Source of the DNA: Candidatus Zhuqueibacterota bacterium
Lineage (GTDB): Bacteria > Zhuqueibacterota > Zhuqueibacteria > Zhuqueibacterales > Geothermadaptataceae
Reading direction: 5' to 3'
DNA: 32,858 nt
NCBI GenBank assembly: GCA_030950365.1
Contig: JAUZRQ010000017.1
Coordinates: forward strand, 1 to 32,858
Notes under the pieces: model-generated
The model's database searches: none
The model's input: only the letters and a program-made list of their open reading frames with translations
Told to the model about the DNA's origin: nothing
Made by a program: the position numbers and the translations under genes
Shown here: positions 1 to 6,442 of the stretch, piece after piece
Numbering within the stretch: position 1 is the first letter of the stretch
Layout: each line of letters begins with the position of its first letter

Positions 1-121
1 ACCTGCATATTCGTCCAAAACGTCGTTTCAATCCCACCGTGGTTCGATTCAAACTTTTTCTTTGCCGTTTTGAATCGAATTATGTTGGGATGTTTCAATC
101 CCACCGTGGTTCGATTCACAC
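1..121. CRISPR. End of a CRISPR array (two 30-bp repeats, one complete 37-bp spacer)
   Basis: Two near-identical 30-bp repeats lie at 25-54 and 92-121. They start GTTTCAATCCC and end in GATTCAAAC and GATTCACAC, differing only at the 28th base. They enclose a 37-bp spacer (55-91); bases 1-24 are the end of another spacer cut by the window edge. On the minus strand the repeat ends in ATTGAAAC, the 8-nt 5' handle typical of type I-B/III crRNAs, which suggests transcription towards lower coordinates with the leader right of 121. The altered repeat at this end would more usually mark the trailer, so orientation is unresolved. No cas gene is in the window. The spacer partly repeats the array's own repeat in inverted form (see findings). 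Confidence 0.85.
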
Positions 122-175
122 CCGTTTAAAATATACCGAAAAACGTGCAAAATGCAGCCGCTCATGGCCAAAATT

Positions 176-220
176 GTCGTCGACCCTGAATCTTGCAACC
201 GCAAGCACGAGGTCGACGAC
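176..220. other. Two-tier stem-loop next to the CRISPR array
   Basis: A perfect 10-bp inverted repeat (GTCGTCGACC at 176-185, GGTCGACGAC at 211-220) encloses a second 5-bp stem (CTTGC 192-196, GCAAG 201-205) with loop AACC. It lies between the last repeat and the end of the first gene, in what would be the leader if the array is transcribed on the minus strand. There is no adjoining T-run, so it is not an ordinary terminator. It could be a leader element, an RNA structure or a protein-binding palindrome. Confidence 0.5.
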
Positions 221-293
221 CCGATTGAAGATGACATCAAAATAACATGCTTGGAGGTGATACGCAAGCAAAAAATGTTCAACGCTCCCAGGT

Positions 294-884
294 TTACCGT
301 TTAAGGCGGGTCCACCAGCCGATTGGCCAGCGCAATCCCACTTCTACGCCCCGGTAATCGCGACCGAACCGGTAGCTGACCTGCCAGGCGCGCAGCGCCA
401 CGCCAACGCCGCCCACGGGGCGCCAGCCGCCGCCCGGCGGGTCCACCACCCCCAGGCTCAACAGCAGCGCCAGTTCCGATATGCCCATGATGCGTTTCAG
501 ATCGCGATACATGGATTTGTAGCCTTCATACAGCGCCGCTGTGGTATCGATCAGTTGTTTCTGAATGGCCACATGCTCATGCGCGGCTCTGGCAAAACGT
601 TCGTATTTCTCCAGCAGCGATTGCGTGTGTGAAAGCGTCGCCTCATGGCGCTGAATGATCGCCTGCTGCTGTTCAATCTTTTTCAACAGCGAATCCAAAA
701 CGCTTTGGGGCAGCACAAAGTGCGCCACGCCGTCAATCTCGGTTTTCCAGACGGTGTGCGTCCAGCCGCTCAGTTGCATTTGCACCGCCTGAACCGGCAG
801 CGGCGCACCACGGTATTGCATGGTCAGCGCTTGCGCCGATAGCGCCGCCGGCAGAAAGCACAGCACCAGCCAGAGTCGCGTCAT
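294..884 (-). CDS. Secreted/periplasmic coiled-coil protein of unknown function
   Basis: This 196-aa protein matches no family I recognise. Residues 1-18 form a signal peptide ending ALSA, so it should be exported. Residues about 60-125 are rich in Q, E, K and L with heptad spacing and read as a coiled coil. A hydrophobic patch (about 135-147) is followed by a Gly-rich C-terminus with alternating aromatic and charged residues (about 148-196) that could form beta strands or a short membrane anchor. The ATG has a good GAGGAAG Shine-Dalgarno site 6 nt upstream. It is the last of four minus-strand genes, 17 bp after the coiled-coil membrane protein, and probably belongs to the same envelope cassette. 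A spanin- or lysis-accessory-like role is possible but unproven. Confidence 0.7.
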   Translation of the reverse strand: MTRLWLVLCFLPAALSAQALTMQYRGAPLPVQAVQMQLSGWTHTVWKTEIDGVAHFVLPQSVLDSLLKKIEQQQAIIQRHEATLSHTQSLLEKYERFARAAHEHVAIQKQLIDTTAALYEGYKSMYRDLKRIMGISELALLLSLGVVDPPGGGWRPVGGVGVALRAWQVSYRFGRDYRGVEVGLRWPIGWWTRLKR

Positions 885-901
885 CGCTCGCTTCCTCGGG
901 C

Positions 902-1348
902 TTAATTGGACAGAATGGCTTTGAGTTTTTCCAGGGTCTCGTCCGGGGTGAGGTTCTGGTATTCTTTCTCAATCTCTAGCAGCCGTTCCTGCAGCTCGCG
1001 ATCGAGGCGGGCCAGGAACAGCGCGTGCTCCTTGCGGGCCTGTTGCAGCTCCGCCAGGGCGGCCCTGTACGCCGCTTCGCTGATTTCCGCCTTCTGCCGC
1101 AAGGCTTCGAGCTCTTTTTCCTGGCGCTTGCGGATCTTTTCCTGGGCCTCGAGCTCGCGCAGGACTTGCTTGCGCAGCCAGCGTTTCACCAGCAACACCC
1201 CCCCCAGTCCGGCCATGCCCAGCAAAATGGCCCACGACCGGCGTGATGCCAGCCGGAAATCCAAAATAAACAAAATAAACACCAGAACAAACACCCCTAA
1301 AAAAAACAGATCGACCAGATCAAACATGCTGAACTTGAGCCAGTTCAT
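902..1348 (-). CDS. Small two-helix membrane protein with C-terminal coiled coil
   Basis: This 148-aa protein has two hydrophobic helices (about residues 8-30 and 38-54). A long charged helix (about 55-140, many E/K/R/Q/A/L) follows and should form a cytoplasmic or periplasmic coiled coil. There is no enzymatic motif. The ATG is preceded by GGAG at 7 nt. The gene lies 143 bp after the three-helix membrane protein gene and 17 bp before the secreted coiled-coil gene. The 143-bp gap contains a weak 6-bp CCCGGC/GCCGGG stem. Position and architecture suggest an envelope partner of the neighbouring amidase protein; a holin- or spanin-like role is only a guess. Confidence 0.7.
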   Translation of the reverse strand: MNWLKFSMFDLVDLFFLGVFVLVFILFILDFRLASRRSWAILLGMAGLGGVLLVKRWLRKQVLRELEAQEKIRKRQEKELEALRQKAEISEAAYRAALAELQQARKEHALFLARLDRELQERLLEIEKEYQNLTPDETLEKLKAILSN

Positions 1349-1491
1349 GGCCTGTCTCCGTTTCGTTGAAGCATTTCTTTACAGTTAAAAGACCTTGCCC
1401 GGCGAACCCCGTTGTTTTGCGGCCGGGTGAGCTTCGCCGCGCTGGAGCTGGCTTGCTGCGCAGACTCGCGGCAGCGCGATTTGCCGGCGGT

Positions 1492-2076
1492 CTAAGCCTG
1501 TGCGGCCGGTTTGGTTTTGCGCGCGGCGAGTTCCTCAATTTTGCTAATGATCTGATGCAGCGGTTCGGCCCCTACAGAAATGGCCGCGGCGGTGAGCAGG
1601 ATGCGAAACGTCTGATTGTTGATCAACAACTCGATGATCTTCTGCTGCGGCAGCGCGGATTCGAAAATGCGGTACAGCACCTGAATGAAATCCAGGTCCT
1701 GGGTGATGACCAGCATCAGCGCCAGCAAGAAGCCGATGACACGCGTGGCCAGGCGCACTGCGTTCAGCCGCACCAGTCCGGCCGATACCATGGCCTGGCC
1801 GCCGGGATACGCTGGCTCGACCACGAATTTGGCCAGCAGGTCGTTGAGCATCTGCTGGATGGGCGCGCCATGCGCGCGGGCGGCCTTCTGGTAGCGATCG
1901 AACCGGCGCTGCAGGTCCGTCGCCTTGCGGTTCCAATACCGGTACCAGCCGAAGCGCCATTCGAGATATTGAAACGCGGCCATCAGAATTTCCAGCGCCC
2001 GCTCGATGAACAGCGCCAGCAGCAGATAAATCATGAAAATATACGTGCTCAGGCTGATGACTTCGATGTTATCCAT
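1492..2076 (-). CDS. Membrane protein paralogous to the membrane part of the amidase protein
   Basis: This 194-aa protein has a hydrophobic N-terminal helix ending in an ER.LEI motif (about residues 10-32), a charged middle, a second helix (about 107-125) and a third near 158-172 that runs into VGAEPLH. The upstream amidase protein has the same layout: VERFLEI after its first helix and GAGSKPVH after its last. The two are therefore probably paralogues, one without the enzyme domain. The start is clear: AGGAGG sits 5 nt before the ATG and the upstream stop codon is only 9 bp away, so the genes are co-transcribed and perhaps translationally coupled. A G(A/S)xxP(L/V)H turn after a final helix recalls phage holin-like proteins, but I cannot assign a family. 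Confidence 0.75.
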   Translation of the reverse strand: MDNIEVISLSTYIFMIYLLLALFIERALEILMAAFQYLEWRFGWYRYWNRKATDLQRRFDRYQKAARAHGAPIQQMLNDLLAKFVVEPAYPGGQAMVSAGLVRLNAVRLATRVIGFLLALMLVITQDLDFIQVLYRIFESALPQQKIIELLINNQTFRILLTAAAISVGAEPLHQIISKIEELAARKTKPAAQA

Positions 2077-2085
2077 GCGGTCCTC

Positions 2086-3408
2086 CTATACCATGGGCAT
2101 GCGTTTGAAGGCCCTCAGCGCGGTCTGAAATCCGTCGTCACGGGTCCAGCGGTCGTAATAGCCGCGCGCCAGCTCCTGCAGGGCATCGTGCGGGAAGCGG
2201 CCGCCCGGGCAGGCGGTTTTGGCCAGCTCACCGTGCGGCACCAGCACGTTTTTGATGTCCCTGGGCAGATCGTACAGATGCATCCATAAGGCGATGAGCC
2301 GCGCGGCGGCGTGCAGTTGGTCCGATGTTGGCACGGGCGGACCGAATTCGCCATGCGGATTGCTATGCGGTACCGCTGGATCGGTTTCGAAATTGCCTTG
2401 CAGGGCCACCCCCAGCGAGCGGTCGTTGTAGCCGCGGGCATGGTTGCCAATGCGGTCCCACCGGCAGATGGAGCGGATGCCGCCGTCGGCGAAGACCACG
2501 GCGTGGTAGCTGGTGAGCCAACCGCGTTGCTCGAACTGCTCGATGATGGCTTCCAGCGGCGCCTGCGAATGCAGCGCGGTGTGATGGTAAACGATCATAT
2601 CGATGGGGCGGGTGCGCTGATGCGTGTATTCCAGCCGCTGCGGCAGATAGCCGCCATCGTAGCGAACGCCCACGATGGTTTCAATGTCGGGCAACGCGGC
2701 GGGCGGCGGTCCGGGCGCGGTCGGGGGCGTTTCGGCCGGAGGCGGTGATGGCTGTGTCGGTGCCGGGGCTCCGGGTCGGGGCGCCAGCTCGCCTTTTTTC
2801 AGGGTTTCGCGTGTGATCACGATTTTGCGTTTGAGCAGGAAATTCATCAGAAAATGCACGGGCTTGCTGCCAGCGCCAATGATGATGCCCGTAAACACCA
2901 TGCCCAGCGCCGTGGCCTGCGCCTCATCGGGTTGCCGCCCCGCGGCCCATTGTTTCAACCATTCCACCAGACCCCAGATAGAAAACCTGGAGTAGATGCA
3001 AATGCCCACGGCCACCAGCATGCCGGAAATCTGTAGCCAGAATTCCTTGGTGAGCTTGACCGGCTGTCCGGGCTCGTAGGGTTTAGCCTGCCAGTCCGGG
3101 ACTGCATCCGCGCGGTCGGGATGGAGCGGGATGTCCGGTTCCGGGCCGCTCGTCTGCGGGGCAGGTGGATTGCGCAACAGAGCGTCTTCCGCGCTGGCTT
3201 GCTTTTGCAGCGCGATGGTGGCGTCCAGCGCCTCTTCCGTTGGCCGGGTGGCAAAATGGCGGACGAGGTTGAGCCGTTCGATGATCCAGGCAAAAATTTC
3301 CAGGAAGCGTTCCACCATGAGGGAAAGCGACAGCATGACGCCCAGCGCCGCCAAGAGCGGGGCAAGGGGGACGAAACGAACCAGTCCCTCGTTGATCACG
3401 TCCTGCAT
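2086..3408 (-). CDS. Membrane-anchored N-acetylmuramoyl-L-alanine amidase / PGRP-domain protein
   Basis: This 440-aa protein has three membrane helices (about residues 15-40, 124-147 and 168-190), a Pro/Ala-rich linker (about 205-240) and a C-terminal amidase_2/PGRP domain (about 265-405). The domain has the expected zinc ligands: His in IVYHHTA (275), His in LVPHGEL (392) and Cys in KTACPGG (400). Family knowledge predicts cleavage of the amide bond between muramic acid and the stem peptide, here tethered at the membrane. A longer frame starts at 3435, but AGGAG 7 nt before the ATG at 3408 favours the shorter protein. It is the first gene of the four-gene cassette. Fusing a holin-like membrane part to an amidase is unusual; it might remodel the wall or help an envelope-spanning machine pass through it. 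Confidence 0.82.
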   Translation of the reverse strand: MQDVINEGLVRFVPLAPLLAALGVMLSLSLMVERFLEIFAWIIERLNLVRHFATRPTEEALDATIALQKQASAEDALLRNPPAPQTSGPEPDIPLHPDRADAVPDWQAKPYEPGQPVKLTKEFWLQISGMLVAVGICIYSRFSIWGLVEWLKQWAAGRQPDEAQATALGMVFTGIIIGAGSKPVHFLMNFLLKRKIVITRETLKKGELAPRPGAPAPTQPSPPPAETPPTAPGPPPAALPDIETIVGVRYDGGYLPQRLEYTHQRTRPIDMIVYHHTALHSQAPLEAIIEQFEQRGWLTSYHAVVFADGGIRSICRWDRIGNHARGYNDRSLGVALQGNFETDPAVPHSNPHGEFGPPVPTSDQLHAAARLIALWMHLYDLPRDIKNVLVPHGELAKTACPGGRFPHDALQELARGYYDRWTRDDGFQTALRAFKRMPMV

Positions 3409-3415
3409 GGATGGT

Positions 3416-3420
3416 CTCCT
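3416..3420 (-). promoter_or_regulatory. Ribosome binding site fixing the amidase start
   Basis: AGGAG (minus strand) within AGAGGAGA lies 7 nt before the ATG at 3408. The in-frame ATG at 3435 has no such site. Confidence 0.65.
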
Positions 3421-3956
3421 CTGTGGTTGAGGCATCGTTGGTTCGGTGCTACTGGCTCGGTGCGGTTATCTGTCAATGGACGGAAAGCGTTTGTGTGTGC
3501 TCCGCCACGCAACGGTCGAGTCGGCGTGCGCACTGAGCGTTGCGCGTGAAGCTCAACTGAGCAAGGTTGCGCAGCCCCTGAAAAACAAATATGCAAGACG
3601 GATGGCAAAAAGGCAAACCATTTTTGCCGATTCCTGTATTTCTTTTCCAGTGGATGCCAGGCGGCTTGCAATGATTCAGCACCGGCCGGATGGCGATTTT
3701 TGCTGCTATTTATTGTAACAATTCAGTTGTAGAGAACCAATTCGCGATTCACCCGTCGTTGCCAGGAGCGAAGCGACGACGCAATCTCTTTACAAAAGGC
3801 ACGGATATCGCCATCCTCCAGTAGTCGGACAGGCGCCTTCGCCAGCTGGCGGTACTTCGCGATGACGGATCCTTATCATTTTTTGTTCCAAAGGGCTGAA
3901 GGGTTGCGGTGTTCTCTAATCAAGCGTTCTTAGTTTGGATCGTGATGCCGTTCAAG
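3421..3956. other. Intergenic region with a mobile-type repeat
   Basis: No convincing gene lies between the amidase gene and the terminator of the signalling operon. The short open frames here lack protein-like composition and good ribosome sites. The region holds the interspersed repeat at 3755-3866, which is bracketed by an 8-bp inverted repeat (TAGAGAAC 3730-3737, GTTCTCTA 3911-3918). A 15-mer at 3714-3728 also recurs near 16.9 kb. The promoter of the amidase cassette should lie in its left part, but I could not choose a convincing one. Confidence 0.6.
3755..3866 (+). repeat. Interspersed intergenic repeat, copy A
   Basis: This approximately 112-bp element begins GTCGTTGCCAGGAGCGAAGC, continues GACGACGCAATCTC, contains AGTCGGACAGGCGC and ends TTCGCGATGAC. 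Its ends are roughly inverted (GTCRTYGC / GCGATGAC). The reverse complement of the segment at 16927-17040 aligns along its whole length, sharing the exact block AGTCGGACAGGCGC. It resembles the 'GAGCGAAGCGACGAAGCAATC' type of small interspersed repeat often seen in intergenic DNA of uncultured bacteria. It is non-coding and looks MITE- or REP-like. Confidence 0.75.
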
Positions 3957-3996
3957 AAATAAAAAAGCCCGCGCAGACGGCCGGCCAGCGCGGGCT
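3957..3996 (-). terminator. Rho-independent terminator of the signalling operon
   Basis: On the minus strand, AGCCCGCGC (3996-3988) pairs with GCGCGGGCT (3974-3966) around a 13-nt loop and is followed by a run of T. It lies 96 bp after the stop codon of the pseudokinase gene and in the right direction to end that operon. Confidence 0.88.
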
Positions 3997-4091
3997 GAAT
4001 TTCAAACCAGACATCGGGATTTCCCATCATGCTCCCATGGAACGGGTTCCCAGAAACAGGCTCCCTGTTCCCCTGCCCCTCTAATCCCGAT

Positions 4092-6410
4092 TCAGGACGA
4101 TTGTTGCAATTCCTGCTGCATCAACATGATCTGAATCTTGCGGATTTGCAGATCCACCTCGTTCCATCTCTGATAGCGTTTTTGCACATCGCTCTCGATG
4201 GCTTTCATCACCAGCTCGTTCCATAGATCCGCGTTTTGCTGTTTATGATTTTTCAGATCATCGATCTTCGCCTTGTAAATGTCCCGCGGCGTTTTGATGC
4301 TCACCGTGGTGTCGTACGGATGCTTGCCGGTGAGCAGCTCGTAGGCCAGGATGCCAAACGAGTAAATGTCGCTGCGGGCGTCGCCCTCCTCGCCGGATAG
4401 AATCTCCGGAGCGGCATAGCGCCACTGCGCCGGAAACAGCACCTCGGTGTTGGCAAGGTCGGCCGAAAGCCCGGGACAGCGGAAATCCGCCAGCTTGATT
4501 TCGTTTGCCTCGGTCATCCAGATGTTGCTGGGCTTCAAATTCAAATGGGCGATGCCCTCCCGGCTGGCGGCCATGAGGGCGCGCACCATGCTCTGCAAAA
4601 TGGCCGCAATCTGCTGATCGCGGTCGTCTTCTGGCAGCTTGAATTCGGTAATCGGCCTGCCGTCGATGTGCTCACGGATCAGGTAAAGCATGTCCTGATG
4701 CTCGCCGATATCGAAAATCGTGGCGATGTGTGGGTTGCTGATGCGCGCAATGGCCCGCAAATGATCGAAAAAGCGGGCCTTTTGCTCCTCATCTTTGAGG
4801 ATCGGCAGCGAATGGTCCGGCGGAATGATCTTGACCACCACCGGCCGGTCGAGCTGCGAGTTGATGCCCTGATAGGTGGCATACTGGCCGTGGTTTCGCA
4901 AGCACTCCTGCACCACGAATTGATTGATCCGCAGTTCTGTGGCCTGGCCATTGAGCTGTTCCAGCGGATTTTCCCAGACGATGCGGTAGTATGTGGCCTC
5001 TTTGGCCGGGAAATAGCGGTACGGCCCGTTTTTCAGATACTGGCCCCAAAAAGTCGGCTGTTGCTGCAGAAAGTCGCTCCCGGCCTGGATAAAAAAGGCG
5101 CTGGCGTCGGCCGAAATGGCCTTTTCGCGGACCTGGGTCTGCCAGTGATGCAGCAGCTCCGCCACGGTCCGGGTAAACTGCTTCTCATCGGCTGGCGGAG
5201 AGGCGAGCACCATCAAAAGCGTGTGCGCAAAGATGCGCTGTGGCACCGGCAGGCCGGCATTGTGCTCGGATAGCTTTTGCAACGCATCCAGGAGCAGTTC
5301 GTAAGCGGGCAGAGGGTCGCTCACAAAGCCGACGAATCCGTCCTTTGCCGCCAGCACGACGCCCTTTTTGAGCTGCCGTAGGCGGTCCGCAAAAAGTTGG
5401 TGCGCCTGCTCGAACGCCTCTTTCGCCGCGGAGGGCGGAAAATGCACCAGAAAAAAGCCTTTGAACTGGCCGGGTTTGAATTCGCCGTTGGTGGCGCGGT
5501 CGCAGATCATCGGCATGGTTTTGAACAGCGCCTGCAGCAATCCCTCAGGCGCATCCTCTTCGACCTCCTCGTCCTTTTCTTGCAGCGCATCGAAAATTTC
5601 ATCCAGCGACAGATCGTTGAGGATGAGCTCGTACTCTTCAAATGTCCGGTTCTTCTCCGGTTTGGCCTCAGGCTTTTCAGCGGGCAGGGCCGCCCGCAAC
5701 AGCGCCAGCCACTGCAAGTCCTGCAGCGAGCGCTCCGGATCGAGGGGTTCGGCCGCCTGTTGCAGCAACTGTACATCACCGGCGTCCTCCACCGCCGCCT
5801 CGCTGTGCAAAGCACGGTAGGCGCGGGTCACGGCTGCCAGAAATTGCGTTTTCTCAAGATGGCCGTTTTCTTGCTCCGCCTGTTGCAGAAGTTGCTGTGC
5901 CTCGTCGAATTTCGCATCCAGCCAGAGCTTTTGCAGATAATGCTGCAGTTTCTGTTCGTCCGTTTCCAGAAGAATCAGCGCGTTTTCATGCTGACTGGCG
6001 CGGTCGGCATCGCCTTGCTCTTCATAATAGCGATGCAGGAATTCCCGGATGGCCTTTTCGTTGGGCGGCTGATGTTCCAGGGCGGCCTCACAGATTTCGA
6101 TGCTGAAATCGGAAACGATATTTTTCTGCACGAACAGCGCGGCCAGTCCCAGTTTCAGCGCCGTGCCGTCCGGAAACAGCTCGAGCGCCTTGTGGTAAAT
6201 CGGCATTGCCCGTTCGGACACGTCCTTCATCCCGATCAGCGCGACCGCCATGTCGCGGATGATCTCGTGGTCATCGGGATCGAGCGAATACAACTGCTGC
6301 AGTTTCTCGTAGGCCTCGGCGAATTGGTGCCTTTCGAGGTAGGCCCTGGAGAGCTGCCGCAGGATCATGCGGATTCTCTCGTTTTGCTGTGCTCCCGTCA
6401 TGGTGGCCAT
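4092..6410 (-). CDS. TPR protein with cyclase-like domain and C-terminal pseudokinase domain
   Basis: This 772-aa protein has no signal peptide or membrane helix, so it is probably cytoplasmic. Residues about 10-180 are TPR-like helical repeats and about 240-290 an acidic linker. Residues about 315-480 follow the order of a class III nucleotide cyclase domain (GFFLVHF, AAKDGFVGF, RIFAHTLLM), but the first metal-binding Asp position reads His (323); this match is tentative. Residues about 505-760 are a Hanks-type kinase fold: Lys527 in VVVKII, APE at 667-669 and Asp681 in SDIYSFG are kept. However, the HRD motif reads HLN (622-624) and DFG reads DFR (642-644), and the glycine loop is eroded. 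With the catalytic Asp replaced by Asn it is probably a pseudokinase acting as scaffold or regulator. It is the last gene of the operon, 32 bp after the TPR gene; the Shine-Dalgarno site is weak. Confidence 0.82.
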   Translation of the reverse strand: MATMTGAQQNERIRMILRQLSRAYLERHQFAEAYEKLQQLYSLDPDDHEIIRDMAVALIGMKDVSERAMPIYHKALELFPDGTALKLGLAALFVQKNIVSDFSIEICEAALEHQPPNEKAIREFLHRYYEEQGDADRASQHENALILLETDEQKLQHYLQKLWLDAKFDEAQQLLQQAEQENGHLEKTQFLAAVTRAYRALHSEAAVEDAGDVQLLQQAAEPLDPERSLQDLQWLALLRAALPAEKPEAKPEKNRTFEEYELILNDLSLDEIFDALQEKDEEVEEDAPEGLLQALFKTMPMICDRATNGEFKPGQFKGFFLVHFPPSAAKEAFEQAHQLFADRLRQLKKGVVLAAKDGFVGFVSDPLPAYELLLDALQKLSEHNAGLPVPQRIFAHTLLMVLASPPADEKQFTRTVAELLHHWQTQVREKAISADASAFFIQAGSDFLQQQPTFWGQYLKNGPYRYFPAKEATYYRIVWENPLEQLNGQATELRINQFVVQECLRNHGQYATYQGINSQLDRPVVVKIIPPDHSLPILKDEEQKARFFDHLRAIARISNPHIATIFDIGEHQDMLYLIREHIDGRPITEFKLPEDDRDQQIAAILQSMVRALMAASREGIAHLNLKPSNIWMTEANEIKLADFRCPGLSADLANTEVLFPAQWRYAAPEILSGEEGDARSDIYSFGILAYELLTGKHPYDTTVSIKTPRDIYKAKIDDLKNHKQQNADLWNELVMKAIESDVQKRYQRWNEVDLQIRKIQIMLMQQELQQSS

Positions 6411-6442
6411 ATAACGTTCCCGTCCGTTGGTTAGTCAGATGG

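Noticed and set aside
25-121. GGTTCGATTC in the CRISPR repeats resembling a tRNA T-arm
   Set aside because: It is part of an exact 30-bp repeat with CRISPR spacing, and no tRNA fold surrounds it.
152-304. Plus-strand frame of 46-50 codons (starting MQPLMAKIVVD) between the CRISPR end and the first gene
   Set aside because: No ribosome site, overlaps the end of the convergent gene at 294-884, and contains the palindrome at 176-220, which explains part of its sequence.
1366-2289. Long plus-strand open frame (307 codons)
   Set aside because: It lies opposite the membrane protein and amidase genes, is rich in R/G/Q as expected for an antisense shadow, and has no conserved motif.
3446-3718. Plus-strand frame of 90 codons in the gap after the amidase gene
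   Set aside because: No ribosome site and no protein-like features; it sits next to repeat DNA.
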